Shown here: piece by piece, positions 26,357-36,097 of the stretch | Layout: every line of letters starts with the position of its first letter | Position numbering within the stretch: the first letter of the stretch is position 1 | Origin: Anaerobacillus arseniciselenatis | GTDB lineage: Bacteria; Bacillota; Bacilli; Bacillales; Anaerobacillaceae | Assembly (NCBI RefSeq): GCF_001865995.1 | Contig: NZ_MLQQ01000021.1 | Span: 37,902-101,901, forward strand | Reading direction: 5' to 3' | Length of the DNA stretch: 64,000 nucleotides | Notes under the pieces: generated by a model | Told to the model about the DNA's origin: nothing | Databases searched by the model: none | The model's input: the letters and a program-made list of their open reading frames with translations, nothing else | Translations under genes and position numbers: made by a program

Positions 26357-27851
26357 ATATCAAGGTGAGCTTAATACAGACCCGGTAGGTATTCAGTTTA
26401 TAAGTAACGACGGTACGTTACTTAAGGTTAATTTACAATGGTGTCAAATGATAGGTTTAGATGACATGAGCAAAGTTATTGGTATGAAAAAAGAGAAGTG
26501 GCTATCTTATATGAAAAAAAAGTTTCAACAATGTGATGAATTTATTGCATTTGTTGAAACTGTTTTAAATCAAGAAAATAGAGCACAAGAAATGTTTGTC
26601 TTAAAAACGAAGTCGCAAGATCCTTCCGTTTTTCAAGTGTATTACGAAACTTTTTTGCAAAGTGAAGACTACAAAGAATTAATGTTTGTGTACCGAGATA
26701 TTACGAAGGAATTTAAAGTTGATCAACTAAAATCGGAATTTATAAGTACGGTTAACCATGAGTTAAGAACACCATTATCAAGTGTGTTAGGCTTTACAGA
26801 ATTAATGCTAACGAAAGACTTAAAGCCTGAACGGCAAAAAAAATATTTAACGACGATTCATAAAGAGGCGAAGCGATTAACTTCATTAATCAATGACTTT
26901 TTAGATGTACAACGGATGGAAGCTGGAAAACACATATATGAAAAGAAATCGCTTGATGTGATGACCTTAGCAAAAGATGTTGTAGAGTCATTTAAACTTC
27001 AATCGCCTTTACATAAATTTATCATTGAAAATACGGCAAAAAATACGATTGTACTAGCAGACCTTGACAAAATGAATCAAATGTTAATGAATTTAATTAG
27101 TAATGCAGTTAAGTATTCACCTGATGGTGGGAATGTTACCTTAACTTTTAAAAATAAGGAAAAACAATTATTGATGGAAATAAAGGATGAAGGTTTAGGA
27201 ATTCCAAAAGATGTTCGTACGCAAATATTTACTAAGTTTTATAGAATTGACAATTCTGATAGACGACAAATCGGTGGGACGGGACTTGGTTTAGCCATTT
27301 GTAAAGAGATCGTTAAGGCTCATGAAGGGGAGATTTATTTTACTTCTGAAATCGCCAAAGGAAGTACTTTTACTATTGAACTTCCTGTATTAGAAACGAT
27401 CGAGCTGGACCTAGAAGTGAATGACCTTATCGATCATAAAAATAAACCAACATTAATGATTGTAGAAGATGATGAGAGCTTAGCATCATTATTAAAAGAG
27501 GAATTTAATGAAAGCGGCTTTAATGTTCATCATACAAGTTTCGGTTCAAAGGCACTACCGATGATGAAAAAATATCTTCCTGATGCTGTAGTTTTAGATA
27601 TTTTGTTAGAAGGTGATCTTGATGGTTGGGCTGTTATTAAGGAAGTAAAAAAAGATGAAAAATTACGCCATGTGCCGATCTTTATTTCGACAGCGCTCGA
27701 TGAAAAAGATAAGGGACTCGCACTCGGAGCCGATTACTATTTAACAAAACCTTACCAACCAAGTCAATTAACAAAGCTTATACTGCAAACTTTATTACGT
27801 AAGGAAAAAAATGGTGAAATTTTAATTCCATCGAAGGAAGATGAAACTTAA
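26349..27851 (+). CDS. Hybrid sensor histidine kinase (PAS-HisKA-HATPase-REC)
   Basis: 500 residues from GTG 26349, with GGAGAG upstream, overlapping the preceding gene. No membrane helix is seen. Residues ~1-115 are PAS-like. The HisKA box is STVNHELRTPLSSVLGF (His ~137). The ATPase has NLISNAVKYSPDGG, DEGLGI and GTGLGLAICKEI. A C-terminal receiver (~372-490) has VEDDES, VVLDILLEGDLDGW and TKPY. The kinase autophosphorylates and can pass phosphate to its own receiver, to the small REC protein, or to the HPt-containing cyclase. Together the operon forms a multistep relay ending in c-di-GMP synthesis. Confidence 0.9.
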   Translation: MNKYQGELNTDPVGIQFISNDGTLLKVNLQWCQMIGLDDMSKVIGMKKEKWLSYMKKKFQQCDEFIAFVETVLNQENRAQEMFVLKTKSQDPSVFQVYYETFLQSEDYKELMFVYRDITKEFKVDQLKSEFISTVNHELRTPLSSVLGFTELMLTKDLKPERQKKYLTTIHKEAKRLTSLINDFLDVQRMEAGKHIYEKKSLDVMTLAKDVVESFKLQSPLHKFIIENTAKNTIVLADLDKMNQMLMNLISNAVKYSPDGGNVTLTFKNKEKQLLMEIKDEGLGIPKDVRTQIFTKFYRIDNSDRRQIGGTGLGLAICKEIVKAHEGEIYFTSEIAKGSTFTIELPVLETIELDLEVNDLIDHKNKPTLMIVEDDESLASLLKEEFNESGFNVHHTSFGSKALPMMKKYLPDAVVLDILLEGDLDGWAVIKEVKKDEKLRHVPIFISTALDEKDKGLALGADYYLTKPYQPSQLTKLILQTLLRKEKNGEILIPSKEDET

Positions 27852-27863
27852 AGGGAAAAATGA

Positions 27864-28042
27864 GCGTAATGAAGCGTTCAATACGCACGGAATAGTGAAT
27901 AACTGGAAAAACTATGCGTAATGAAGCGTTCAATACGCATGAAATAGTAAAAAAATGGTAGAATGATGCATAATGAAGCGTTCAATACGCACGGAATAGT
28001 AAAAAACTAGTAAAACCCTGTACGTTGAAGCAGTCAACATAC
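27864..28042 (+). repeat. 52-bp tandem hairpin array (4 units) merging into a terminator
   Basis: Units start at 27864, 27916, 27968 and 28020, exactly 52 bp apart. Units 1-3 contain GCGTAATGAAGCGTTCAATACGC (unit 3 has GCATA), an interrupted hairpin with arms GCGTA/TACGC and TGAA/TTCA. Unit 4 (GTACGTTGAAGCAGTCAACATAC) has the same geometry and is the stem of the terminator ending in TTTTTT. Confidence 0.85.
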
Positions 28043-28052
28043 AGGGTTTTTT
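28015..28052 (+). terminator. Rho-independent terminator of the phosphorelay operon
   Basis: CCCTGTACGTTGA and TCAACATACAGGG with loop AGCAG, followed by TTTTTT. Confidence 0.85.
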
Positions 28053-28077
28053 CTGAAATTGTAATTTTATTGCATAA

Positions 28078-28107
28078 AAGAAGATGGCAGCACGACCACC
28101 ATCTTCT
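28078..28107 (-). terminator. Terminator of the RocB-like gene
   Basis: Read on the minus strand, AGAAGATGG and CCATCTTCT pair and are followed by a T-rich tail, 17 bp after the stop codon. Confidence 0.75.
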
Positions 28108-28123
28108 TATTACAATTATTTCA

Positions 28124-29773
28124 TTACTTACACAAGTTTTTTATGACTTCATTGGTTAAATTGGGAACAATTTCTAGTGAGTACGTTAGTTCGACGCGCT
28201 CGAATTGCTTATGTGCATCAAAGCCATAAGGTCCGATATTAATGACAGGTACGTTAATGTCGCGGATGGCCTCGTAGTTAACGTACAGCTTTTTACCCCA
28301 ACAAGGAGTGTTGTTAGAAACGGCATTAATACCCTCAACATCATCACTTAAAGCAACGAAGCTCATATCAGAAATGTAAGGGAAAAAGTTTCTCGTTTCA
28401 ATAGGATGAGCATAGTTTGGTTGCATTTTATTCACTGCTTTTTCTAATGAAGTGATTAAGTTTTCTTCTAATGCATTTTTACCGGTCACTTCAATTCTAG
28501 GTGAATATAATGATGAGTAAAAAACTATGATTGCAGGGCTACGGTCTGGCATCCACTTCCACGCTTCTTCAACAACTTTTGCACTGAACATCCGTGTGTC
28601 TAACTGTTTGTCCAATAAAAGCGTTTCTTTAAAATCCGTCATATGGGTTACGAAACGCTCTCCGTGTTCTGCGATAATACACTTTTCCATCTCTTCATAA
28701 GTCATTACGCGCGTTTGCCATGGAACTTCAACGTACGGCTGCTTACTCATTTTACTAAATTTCTCGTATCGTTGTTTGAAAGTTGTTAAAGCATTCGTCA
28801 TGGCGATTTCTGCTTGTCGTTTTAATATTTCAAGTACTTCTTTAGGAGACCAAGAGTGAATAAAGAAGTTAAAATATACGTAAGCTGATAAAGCTGTTTG
28901 TACAGTGTAAGAAGGCTTTAAGTCCATTTGCTTTAAAGAGACAGGTGGTGTCGTCGTTTCACCGAAAGCTTCATTACAAAGTTCTGGATTGTAGTTGATT
29001 TGCCTCGTTAGTTCTGCGGCAATAAAATTCGGATCGATCCCTTCAAAACATGCACCGACATGAGTCTCAGATCCTGTAATAAAAAAGGATGGAAGTAATT
29101 TCCCGACTGTTCCTTTATAAATATAACGGTTTTCGTCGCCTTCAAAACGTGGGGCGACAAAATCAGAATTAATGGCACCGACATACTCAAAGGAATGTTC
29201 GTCCTTTAAAGCTTTTAACTCGTCCAAAGCTGATAATATCCCGCGTGAGCCGTCTTCTTCATCGCATTCAACGACAACGACTAAGTTCCCATCTAGTTCT
29301 TCAGGGTGTTCAGAATAATATTTTAATAAAAATAAGTTACTAGCAACCCCACTTTTCATATCGAGCACACCTCTACCAAACAAGTAATCATCGGAATTTA
29401 AATGCTCTTCTACTAGTGGAGGGAGTTGCTCCTGCTTTAATGAGTTCATCAGCTCATCAGGGTCACAAGCTTGATCTTTTAAATGATTAAAATCATCTGT
29501 ACCAACAGTATCCATATGTCCTATTAAAATGATGGTTTTATTGCTTTTGCTCTTTGTCCCTTTTACATAAGCAATCACATTATAGCGTTCTTGTTCATCA
29601 TCTGTTGTTTGTTGCTTCATTACTTGAGTTGGGTTTTCTCTAAAATAATCATATTGAGAAATTAACGTAAAAACCGCTTGGCTAATTTCTTTTTCTCCTT
29701 CTGTATTAACGATGCTCTCTATATTCACAAGTTGTTTTGTTAAAAAAAGTAGTTCCTCACGGCAATTTAACAT
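28124..29773 (-). CDS. M20-family peptidase, RocB-like
   Basis: 549 residues from ATG 29773, with AAAGGGG upstream. The metal-site motifs of M20 peptidases are present: LIGHMDTVGTDDF, LFGRGVLDMKSG (Asp bridging two metals) and VECDEEDGSRG (Glu-Glu). The length and the C-terminal region (INIGPYGFDAHKQFERV) match RocB, described in Bacillus as an arginine-utilisation protein; its precise substrate is poorly defined. It is cytoplasmic (no signal). It is transcribed alone and no other roc genes are nearby, so I give no symbol. Confidence 0.85.
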   Translation of the reverse strand: MLNCREELLFLTKQLVNIESIVNTEGEKEISQAVFTLISQYDYFRENPTQVMKQQTTDDEQERYNVIAYVKGTKSKSNKTIILIGHMDTVGTDDFNHLKDQACDPDELMNSLKQEQLPPLVEEHLNSDDYLFGRGVLDMKSGVASNLFLLKYYSEHPEELDGNLVVVVECDEEDGSRGILSALDELKALKDEHSFEYVGAINSDFVAPRFEGDENRYIYKGTVGKLLPSFFITGSETHVGACFEGIDPNFIAAELTRQINYNPELCNEAFGETTTPPVSLKQMDLKPSYTVQTALSAYVYFNFFIHSWSPKEVLEILKRQAEIAMTNALTTFKQRYEKFSKMSKQPYVEVPWQTRVMTYEEMEKCIIAEHGERFVTHMTDFKETLLLDKQLDTRMFSAKVVEEAWKWMPDRSPAIIVFYSSLYSPRIEVTGKNALEENLITSLEKAVNKMQPNYAHPIETRNFFPYISDMSFVALSDDVEGINAVSNNTPCWGKKLYVNYEAIRDINVPVINIGPYGFDAHKQFERVELTYSLEIVPNLTNEVIKNLCK

Positions 29774-29880
29774 TATGATACCCCTTTACAATTAAAAATG
29801 TATACGGATTCATTATAAACGATTAATTGCTATCGGGGAAATGTAAACCGCTTACTTTACGATAAGTAACCGTAGGAGCA

Positions 29881-30013
29881 TTTCTTTCTAATATGGAAAA
29901 GAACGAGCAATTTCCCTCACTTCGCTGAAAATTCTATCGAATTTTAGAGGCTCGTTCAGGAAATTACTCATTCTTTTTTTCGTAAAAAACCATCCTGATG
30001 ATGCAGTGTCACC
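29881..30013 (-). repeat. R4 stem-loop element (copy C, minus strand)
   Basis: Read on the minus strand: GGTGACACTGC...GGTTTTTTACGAAAAA, 5' arm AAAGAATGAGTAATTTCC, loop TGAACGAGCCTCTAAAATTCG...AGCGAAGTGAGG, 3' arm GGAAATTGCTCGTTCTTT. All 18 positions pair, two as G-U in this orientation. Confidence 0.7.
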
Positions 30014-30066
30014 ATTTACGATGTAAAAGTCAGGCGAGGCCGCAGCCAAACCAACAAACCAACTAG

Positions 30067-30954
30067 CTACAAACCAACAAACCAACTACCCTCTGTTAAA
30101 ATCACATCTCGTACGCTTTGTGTTTGTTTATCGCCTGATATATATAACGTATATTCGCCTGCTTCATAAAGGAAATACGGTTCATTTTCCATCTCGTTAA
30201 ATCCTTCATAGGTTGGCGTTCCTAAGGTTTCTTCAACTTCGTCCAATGTGATTTTTAAGCGATCTCCTTTATAAGCGACAGCTGTCACGCGATCGTCGTC
30301 CTCATTATAAAAATAAGTATCTTCAGGATAAAAGAGGTATGGGCTACCTTCATAAAACCCGTGTTCCATTGCTGGAGGGCGTTCCTCTTTTATTGTTGAG
30401 ATATTCGTTCCAATCGGGTGTTCAACACCAATTAACTTTCCTTCTGCTGCTTTAATTAAGGTTTCTTCCGTTAACGTTAAATTGTGGTATGGGTGATAAT
30501 TAGCATCAGCACTTTTCCATAAGTCATACCAATATTGACCTAATTCATAGCCATGCTCGATGGTATCATCGTTATAAACCGTTTCGTCAATGACTAGAAA
30601 AGTTGATGTTGCTTGATCGAACTGCCAAGTTTTGAAAATCCAGCTAGCATCGTTAGGATCATCACCATCATGTTTGACAGTTTGATAAATTTCATTGTTA
30701 ATCTTTTTGAAATTGGGAAGGTCATCTCCGTGATTAATGTCGTTATAAGTATTTTTAAAATCAGCTTTTGTGACTTCATTCATATCACTATTTATTTGTT
30801 CAGCTACTGTTGTATCAATGTCATGTACGGTATTTGGCTGCGCAGCTTCTGCTCGTTGGTATTTTTCAAGACTTGCTTCATTTATATACTGTATTTCAGC
30901 TGCGGAACAGCCTATTAAAAAGAGGCTAAAAGTTATTAAAAGTATACGCTTCAC
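30067..30954 (-). CDS. Predicted lipoprotein of unknown function
   Basis: 295 residues from GTG 30954, with GGAGGAG upstream. The signal is short and ends at the lipobox LIGC (Cys ~16), so the protein is anchored outside the membrane. The N-terminal half is acidic and helical. The C-terminal 70 residues (RLKITLDEVEETLGTPTYEGFNEMENEPYFLYEAG) look like the small repeat-type domain of secreted Bacillus proteins of the DUF4309/YjgB kind; I am not sure of this. The last codons run into a GGTTTGTTGGTTTG tract, so the C-terminus may have been reshaped by the neighbouring repeat DNA. No function can be assigned. Confidence 0.75.
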   Translation of the reverse strand: MKRILLITFSLFLIGCSAAEIQYINEASLEKYQRAEAAQPNTVHDIDTTVAEQINSDMNEVTKADFKNTYNDINHGDDLPNFKKINNEIYQTVKHDGDDPNDASWIFKTWQFDQATSTFLVIDETVYNDDTIEHGYELGQYWYDLWKSADANYHPYHNLTLTEETLIKAAEGKLIGVEHPIGTNISTIKEERPPAMEHGFYEGSPYLFYPEDTYFYNEDDDRVTAVAYKGDRLKITLDEVEETLGTPTYEGFNEMENEPYFLYEAGEYTLYISGDKQTQSVRDVILTEGSWFVGL

Positions 30955-31298
30955 ACGTTCTCCTCCGTTCCCTATTAAAATAGCTTTTTTCTTAAACTAT
31001 TACTTCTCAAGTGAAAATATGCATTTCATTTATAAGGAGGTATAGTTGTTTACACTCTTAATACATTTGACGTTGCATATCATGAAAAGTTACAAAATTA
31101 AGTTATAGTATTCTGATACCCACTTTTACTCATTTATATACGTACGAGAAAACTCCGAAGCATCATTAACTCAAAACTCAACATTCAAAACTTAATTGTT
31201 TACTAGGTTTTCAGTGGACTTCCATTCATTTTTTATAGTAGACTAGTATCTAGGATAAAAGACATAGAAGGAAATTCGTTTTAGGAGGAGTAATTTTA
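30955..31298. other. Divergent intergenic region
   Basis: It separates the lipoprotein (-) from the chemoreceptor (+). It is AT-rich and contains short ACTCAAAACTCAAC-type direct repeats near 31170. I see no gene; promoters for both neighbours should lie here. TTAGGAGGAG at 31281-31290 is the ribosome site of the chemoreceptor. Confidence 0.5.
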
Positions 31299-32537
31299 AT
31301 GAAGCTTTGGAATAGCTTAAAACTAAGGTTTATAACGATAATTGTTGTTATTTTATTAGTAAATTCAACGATTTCTAGTTTTATATTAGGTGCGATAGAA
31401 TTGGCGGGGTTAGACTTAGGGATTATTGGAGTATTTTTATCAACCTTTATGAATGTGATTGTTGCAACGGCTTTAATTGGCTTTTTAATGAACATCTTCA
31501 TTTTAAAACCGATTAAAATATTAGAGAAAAAAATGGCTCAGTTTGAAGAGGGAGACATGACGACGAGGGTCAATTTTAAAGGGAAGGATGAAGTCGCTAA
31601 ACTCGGTCGAAGATTAGATCGTCTTTTTGATAATATTGAAAGTTTTCAAACGAAGCAGCAAAATCAACTTCAACGTCTAGAAGTTGAAACGGAAAATATT
31701 TATGAACAAATAGATTACTTAACGGGCAAATCATCAGAGGTTAATAAAGTAACTGATGAAATTAGTGCGGAAACTCAAAATCAGTTAGCTGTTTATGAAG
31801 AAACTGCTTCTTCAGCTGAGAGTGTCGGCGAAAGTATGGTTACGATTAATGACCAGCTTGACCGTTTAACAGAATCATTTAATATGATGAACGATATGGC
31901 GAAAAAAGGCAAAGGTAATATAACGAGAATTAATGATACAATGGATAATATTTCAAATGAAGTGCAAGTATCTAGTAATGACTTAGTTACGTTATCAAAA
32001 AAGGTAACGGAAATTAAAGAAGTTTTATCATTAATTAATGAGATTTCTGAGCAAACGAATTTACTAGCGTTAAATGCTTCAATTGAAGCAGCAAGAGCTG
32101 GTGAACACGGCAGGGGCTTTGAAGTCGTAGCTAATGAAGTACGTAAGCTTGCGGAAAGTTCGGGAAATGCAACAAAGCAAATTACGGAAACGGTCAATGC
32201 GATTATTGAGGACGTAGATGTGTCTGTAAATCGTTCCAAAGATAGAGCTGGAACGATTTCTAAAAGTACGGATTACGTCAATGATATTAGTGAGAGTTTC
32301 GAGCAGATTACGAAGACAATCCTTAATAATACGAATTTTATCAACAAAATCAATGATAATACTGAGAAAATTACTAGTTCTACTCAAGAGGTAGCTTCGG
32401 CTTTGGATGACGTTACGAATAAAAACGATGATACCACAGGCAAAATCATTTCAATCAGTGAGCAAATAAACGAACAAAATGCAAGAATGTTAGAAATACG
32501 CAAGGCGACTGTGCGCCTGCAAAAGATTTTTGATTAA
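31299..32537 (+). CDS. Short methyl-accepting chemotaxis protein without large external domain
   Basis: 412 residues from ATG 31299, with GGAGGAG upstream. Two membrane helices (~10-30 and ~37-65) are separated by only a few residues, so there is no extracellular sensor. HAMP follows ([19 protein letters not shown]). The signalling tip is [18 protein letters not shown] with [18 protein letters not shown]. Such receptors sense through the membrane (energy, temperature, pH or redox) or through partner proteins. It is monocistronic, with a long hairpin terminator. Confidence 0.9.
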   Translation: MKLWNSLKLRFITIIVVILLVNSTISSFILGAIELAGLDLGIIGVFLSTFMNVIVATALIGFLMNIFILKPIKILEKKMAQFEEGDMTTRVNFKGKDEVAKLGRRLDRLFDNIESFQTKQQNQLQRLEVETENIYEQIDYLTGKSSEVNKVTDEISAETQNQLAVYEETASSAESVGESMVTINDQLDRLTESFNMMNDMAKKGKGNITRINDTMDNISNEVQVSSNDLVTLSKKVTEIKEVLSLINEISEQTNLLALNASIEAARAGEHGRGFEVVANEVRKLAESSGNATKQITETVNAIIEDVDVSVNRSKDRAGTISKSTDYVNDISESFEQITKTILNNTNFINKINDNTEKITSSTQEVASALDDVTNKNDDTTGKIISISEQINEQNARMLEIRKATVRLQKIFD

Positions 32538-32568
32538 ATAAGTTTTGGCAGATTATTTTATAAAACGA

Positions 32569-32622
32569 AAAAGGGTCTGTCCCAAAAGTGTTTGACACTT
32601 ATTTTGGGACAGACCCTTTTTT
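32569..32622. terminator. Strong bidirectional terminator (R1-derived)
   Basis: AAAAAGGGTCTGTCCCAAAA and TTTTGGGACAGACCCTTTTT form a near-perfect 20-bp stem around GTGTTTGACAC. It lies between the convergent chemoreceptor and amidohydrolase genes. Confidence 0.9.
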
Positions 32623-32700
32623 AAAAAGAATAGTTTTATATTTTTTGTACTTGGAAAGACGCCTTACTCTAAGACCGTTGACCGAATTTGCTATAGTCCT

Positions 32701-33837
32701 TTACGCTTCAAACACAACTTCGCCATCAATAATTGTTTTTTCAACGTTAGCAGTAACGTCGAATGGGTGGCTACTCCAAATGACAAGATCTGCATCCTTC
32801 CCTTTTTCTAGTGACCCGAGGCGATCTTCAATGCCGATATGTTTTGCAGCATTTAATGTGACCGACTTCCAGGCACTAGCTTCGTTCAAGCCATTTTTCA
32901 CCGCTTGAGCAACTGATGTAATTAAATACTCGATGCCAACGACTGGGTGGTCAGTTGTAATTGCAAAAGGAACACCGACTTCTTCAAGTGCAAGAAGTGT
33001 GTGCCAACCTTTATCAGCATTTTCTACTTTTGACCTCGAAGACATTGTCGGACCGACGGCAACGATAACATCATGTTTTTTAATATAATCAGCTATTTTA
33101 TGCCCTTCTGTACAATGCTCAATTGTCACATCGATATCAAATTCCTTCACTAGGCGAAGGAGAGTGACAATATCATCAGCGCGATGAGCATGGGCACGAA
33201 GTGGAATTTCCTTTTTAAGGACTTTTACTAAATTTTCCAATCCTAAATCACGTGGTACATTTTCACCATTTTCTAGTTTTTGCAAATAATTTTGTGCTTT
33301 AATGAACTCTTGGCGAAATACGGCAGCCACTCCCATTCTCGTTTTGGCTGTTTTCTCGCCGTGAACTCGTTTCGGGTTTTCTCCGAATGCTGCTTTCATT
33401 CCAGATGGACTTTTGACAATCATTTCATCAACAATCGTTCCGACCGTTTTCACCGTAATAATTTCCCCACCGATAACGTTAGCACTTCCAGGTAATATTT
33501 GAACAGTGGTCACTCCTGATTGACGTGCGACTTCAAACCCTTTTTCCATCGGGTTAATTCCGTCCAATGCACGGACATAAGGTGTAGAGGCTGACGTAAT
33601 TTCATTAAAGTCTGCACCAGCTGGCCCAATACCTTCTTCATGAACCCCTAAATGTGTATGTACATCAATAATACCAGGAGTAATTGTTTTTCCTGTTAGA
33701 TCAAAAACTTCAGCATTGTCTGGGATGTCTATATTCAGACCAACTTCTTTAATTTTATCGCTTTCAACGAGGAGCGTCCCTTCTTTTAATACTTCACCAT
33801 TTCCTACAATAATTGTCGCGTTAATATATGCTTGCAT
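32701..33837 (-). CDS. Amidohydrolase (imidazolonepropionase-like)
   Basis: 378 residues from ATG 33837, with TAGGGGGA upstream. The metal-dependent amidohydrolase signature is GIIDVHTHLG (residues ~58-67). Further metal histidines are in RAHAHRADD and TIEHCTEGH, and the catalytic Asp is in AITTDHPV. The C-terminal beta-sandwich ends GKDADLVIWSSHPFDVTANVEKTIIDGEVVF, typical of the HutI/imidazolonepropionase-related group. There is no signal peptide. The substrate is unknown. Isolated single-gene copies of this group are common in Bacillaceae. Confidence 0.88.
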   Translation of the reverse strand: MQAYINATIIVGNGEVLKEGTLLVESDKIKEVGLNIDIPDNAEVFDLTGKTITPGIIDVHTHLGVHEEGIGPAGADFNEITSASTPYVRALDGINPMEKGFEVARQSGVTTVQILPGSANVIGGEIITVKTVGTIVDEMIVKSPSGMKAAFGENPKRVHGEKTAKTRMGVAAVFRQEFIKAQNYLQKLENGENVPRDLGLENLVKVLKKEIPLRAHAHRADDIVTLLRLVKEFDIDVTIEHCTEGHKIADYIKKHDVIVAVGPTMSSRSKVENADKGWHTLLALEEVGVPFAITTDHPVVGIEYLITSVAQAVKNGLNEASAWKSVTLNAAKHIGIEDRLGSLEKGKDADLVIWSSHPFDVTANVEKTIIDGEVVFEA

Positions 33838-34010
33838 GAAAATCCCCCTAAATGAATATGAATTTAATTCGCTTTGCTAAATAAATCATAAAATAGATTT
33901 CACCAATTGTAAAATCATATAACAAAGTGAAAAAAATCTATGAAAAAATGTGTAAAAATATGTGAGTTGGAAATACATGAAGATAGAAACTTACGGAAAG
34001 GAGATGAGTT

Positions 34011-34529
34011 GTGCTAATGAAGAGGCTGAAAGAAAGGTTTAAAGACATGAATAATAAATTGCTTTTTTTCGTGTTATTAGGAGTTTTGATCGGTATCATT
34101 GTTTATGCAGGAACAGTAACAGCGATTAAAGCTACCGATACTGGCGAGTTTTGTTCAAGTTGTCACGTCATGGGGACAGTTTATGAAGCGTTTACGCAAT
34201 CTCCACATGCAAGGCTCGACTGTAACGATTGTCATGCACCGACAGATAACGTTGTAAATAAAATGGCGTTTAAAGCTAGAGCAGGTATTGGACATATATA
34301 TATGAACACAATAGGTGCCAGTCAAATTCCTGATGTTCTTCATGCAACAGATGATTCTGTTGATGTAATCAATCAAAATTGCATTAGCTGTCATCAATAT
34401 ACGATTGATAATGTCGCTCACGATTCAAAAGGTACTTGTATTGATTGTCATCGTCATGTCCCACATGGATTAGGTATTTTTAAAACGTCAGATTGGCATT
34501 TGAAATTAAATATTGACGCAGCGAAATAA
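34011..34529 (+). CDS. nrfH: NrfH, membrane tetraheme quinol dehydrogenase for nitrite reductase
   Basis: 172 residues from GTG 34011; AAGGAG is 7 nt upstream. One N-terminal membrane anchor (~17-37) is followed by four CXXCH heme sites: CSSCH, CNDCH, CISCH and CIDCH. This NapC/NrfH-type protein oxidises menaquinol at the outer face of the membrane and hands electrons to NrfA. nrfA starts 29 bp downstream, forming the usual nrfHA operon. No clear Fnr-type TGTGA...TCACA box is seen upstream. Confidence 0.95.
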   Translation: MLMKRLKERFKDMNNKLLFFVLLGVLIGIIVYAGTVTAIKATDTGEFCSSCHVMGTVYEAFTQSPHARLDCNDCHAPTDNVVNKMAFKARAGIGHIYMNTIGASQIPDVLHATDDSVDVINQNCISCHQYTIDNVAHDSKGTCIDCHRHVPHGLGIFKTSDWHLKLNIDAAK

Positions 34530-34558
34530 AATTTTTATAGAAGAAAGGGTGATTTAAT

Positions 34559-35986
34559 TTGAAAAAAATACAACTATTTATTTTAGCTCTCGCGCTATTT
34601 ATATTACCAGCTTGTTTAAGCCCAGAAGATTTAACTGTTGATGAAACAGAACCTTTAACAGATTTATCTCCTGATGAATATGTAAATACTGCATTTAAAG
34701 ATGCATTTCCGATACATTATGAAAGTTACTTAAGAAACATGGGCAACGGTAGACCACCGGTTTCGAAGTTTATCCCAGACTATGAGCCGTACTTACCTAT
34801 TTTGTTTGCCGGATTTCCTTTTGAACAGGAATATAATACGACTAGAGGACATCCTTATGCAGTTGAAGATGTATTGTCAATTGCCAGAATCGGTGACCGC
34901 TCGATCGGTTCGTGTATGACGTGTAAAAGTTCGACAGTAACGCCATTATTAAAAGAATTCGGTGATGATTATTGGTCAGCTAATTTTAGAGGAGATATTG
35001 TTCCGAGAATGGAAGAGTTAGCTGCTGTAGGAGCATCAGAAGAACTTGGTGAATTTGGACATGTTTCGATTGGTTGTTCTGATTGTCATGATCCAGTGAC
35101 GATGGAGTTAAGAATAACTCGTCCGTCACTAACACATGCTTTGGCTCGCCAAGGTATCGATGTTACCGAGGCAACGAGAAATGAAATGCGTACTTACGTA
35201 TGTGCTCAATGTCACGTTGAGTATTATTTTGAACCTGAGTTAGAAAAAGTACGTTTCCCTTGGGATTACGGAACAAAACCTGAGGAAATGTTGCATTATT
35301 TTGAAACAACGGCGATCGAGGAAGGGTTTGATTATGATTATATTCACGCCGTATCGGGAGCACCAATTTTAAAAGCACAGCACCCAGAATATGAAATGTG
35401 GAGTTATGGCTCGCATGGGCGTGCAGAAGTTTCTTGCGCAGATTGCCATATGCCATTTGAACGAAGAGATGATCGAAGAAAGATTTCATCCCACTTTTGG
35501 GCTTCTCCTTTAGAAAACATTGAAACCTCTTGTCGCACGTGTCACTCTGATAAAACTGAGAGGTATCTTATTGACCGTGTTGGTGATATTCAGGAACGTC
35601 ACTTAGAGGCTGTTCATGAGGCTCAAGATTTAACGGTTGAAGCACATTACTTTGTTAACCGAATGATTACAGCAGGTGCACCAGACGATAAAATTGAACA
35701 AGCTCAGCAGTATGTTCGTGAAGGTCAATGGTATACAGATATTATTGCTGCAGAAAACTCTGATGGCTTCCATAACCCACAAGGGTCGATGGACACATTA
35801 AGGATGGCATCTGATGCATCTAACAATGCAATAAAGCTAGCGATTGAAGAACTATCGAACTTAAACGTAGATCTAGGTGAGCTCCGTACAGAAATTGAAA
35901 ATGTAAAAGAAGCTGTTTTAAATGAAGAAGATCCGTTTGAAAAACATACACACGCAACAAACAACTTCTTCCCAGCACAAAACTAG
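34559..35986 (+). CDS. nrfA: NrfA, ammonia-forming cytochrome c nitrite reductase (lipoprotein)
   Basis: 475 residues from TTG 34559, after AAAGGGTGA. The signal ends with lipobox LPAC (Cys ~20), so the enzyme is membrane-tethered, as expected for Gram-positive NrfA. The catalytic heme has the diagnostic CXXCK motif (CMTCK, ~residue 121). Four more hemes use CSDCH, CAQCH, CADCH and CRTCH. It reduces nitrite to ammonium with six electrons, supporting anaerobic respiration and nitrite detoxification. Operon partner: nrfH. No cytochrome c assembly genes are in the window. Confidence 0.96.
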   Translation: MKKIQLFILALALFILPACLSPEDLTVDETEPLTDLSPDEYVNTAFKDAFPIHYESYLRNMGNGRPPVSKFIPDYEPYLPILFAGFPFEQEYNTTRGHPYAVEDVLSIARIGDRSIGSCMTCKSSTVTPLLKEFGDDYWSANFRGDIVPRMEELAAVGASEELGEFGHVSIGCSDCHDPVTMELRITRPSLTHALARQGIDVTEATRNEMRTYVCAQCHVEYYFEPELEKVRFPWDYGTKPEEMLHYFETTAIEEGFDYDYIHAVSGAPILKAQHPEYEMWSYGSHGRAEVSCADCHMPFERRDDRRKISSHFWASPLENIETSCRTCHSDKTERYLIDRVGDIQERHLEAVHEAQDLTVEAHYFVNRMITAGAPDDKIEQAQQYVREGQWYTDIIAAENSDGFHNPQGSMDTLRMASDASNNAIKLAIEELSNLNVDLGELRTEIENVKEAVLNEEDPFEKHTHATNNFFPAQN

Positions 35987-36006
35987 TTAAAATAGAAAAA
36001 ATATGA

Positions 36007-36079
36007 AAATGTCAGTTCTTCTTTATACTCTAGTTGTGTTTTATCACATAGCGAGTATATAAGGGAACTGACATTTTTT
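36007..36079 (+). terminator. Terminator of nrfHA
   Basis: AATGTCAGTTC and GAACTGACATTTTTT pair, with inner TATACTC/GAGTATA strengthening the stem. Confidence 0.8.
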
Positions 36080-36097
36080 GTTTTTTTTGCTTACTAG

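Noticed and set aside
29888..30085. 65-residue minus-strand frame
   Set aside because: It lies over the R4 element and the GGTTTGTTGG tract, has no ribosome site and shows no protein-like pattern.
34011..36079. Fnr box for nrfHA
   Set aside because: No TGTGA-N6-TCACA palindrome is present in 33838-34010.
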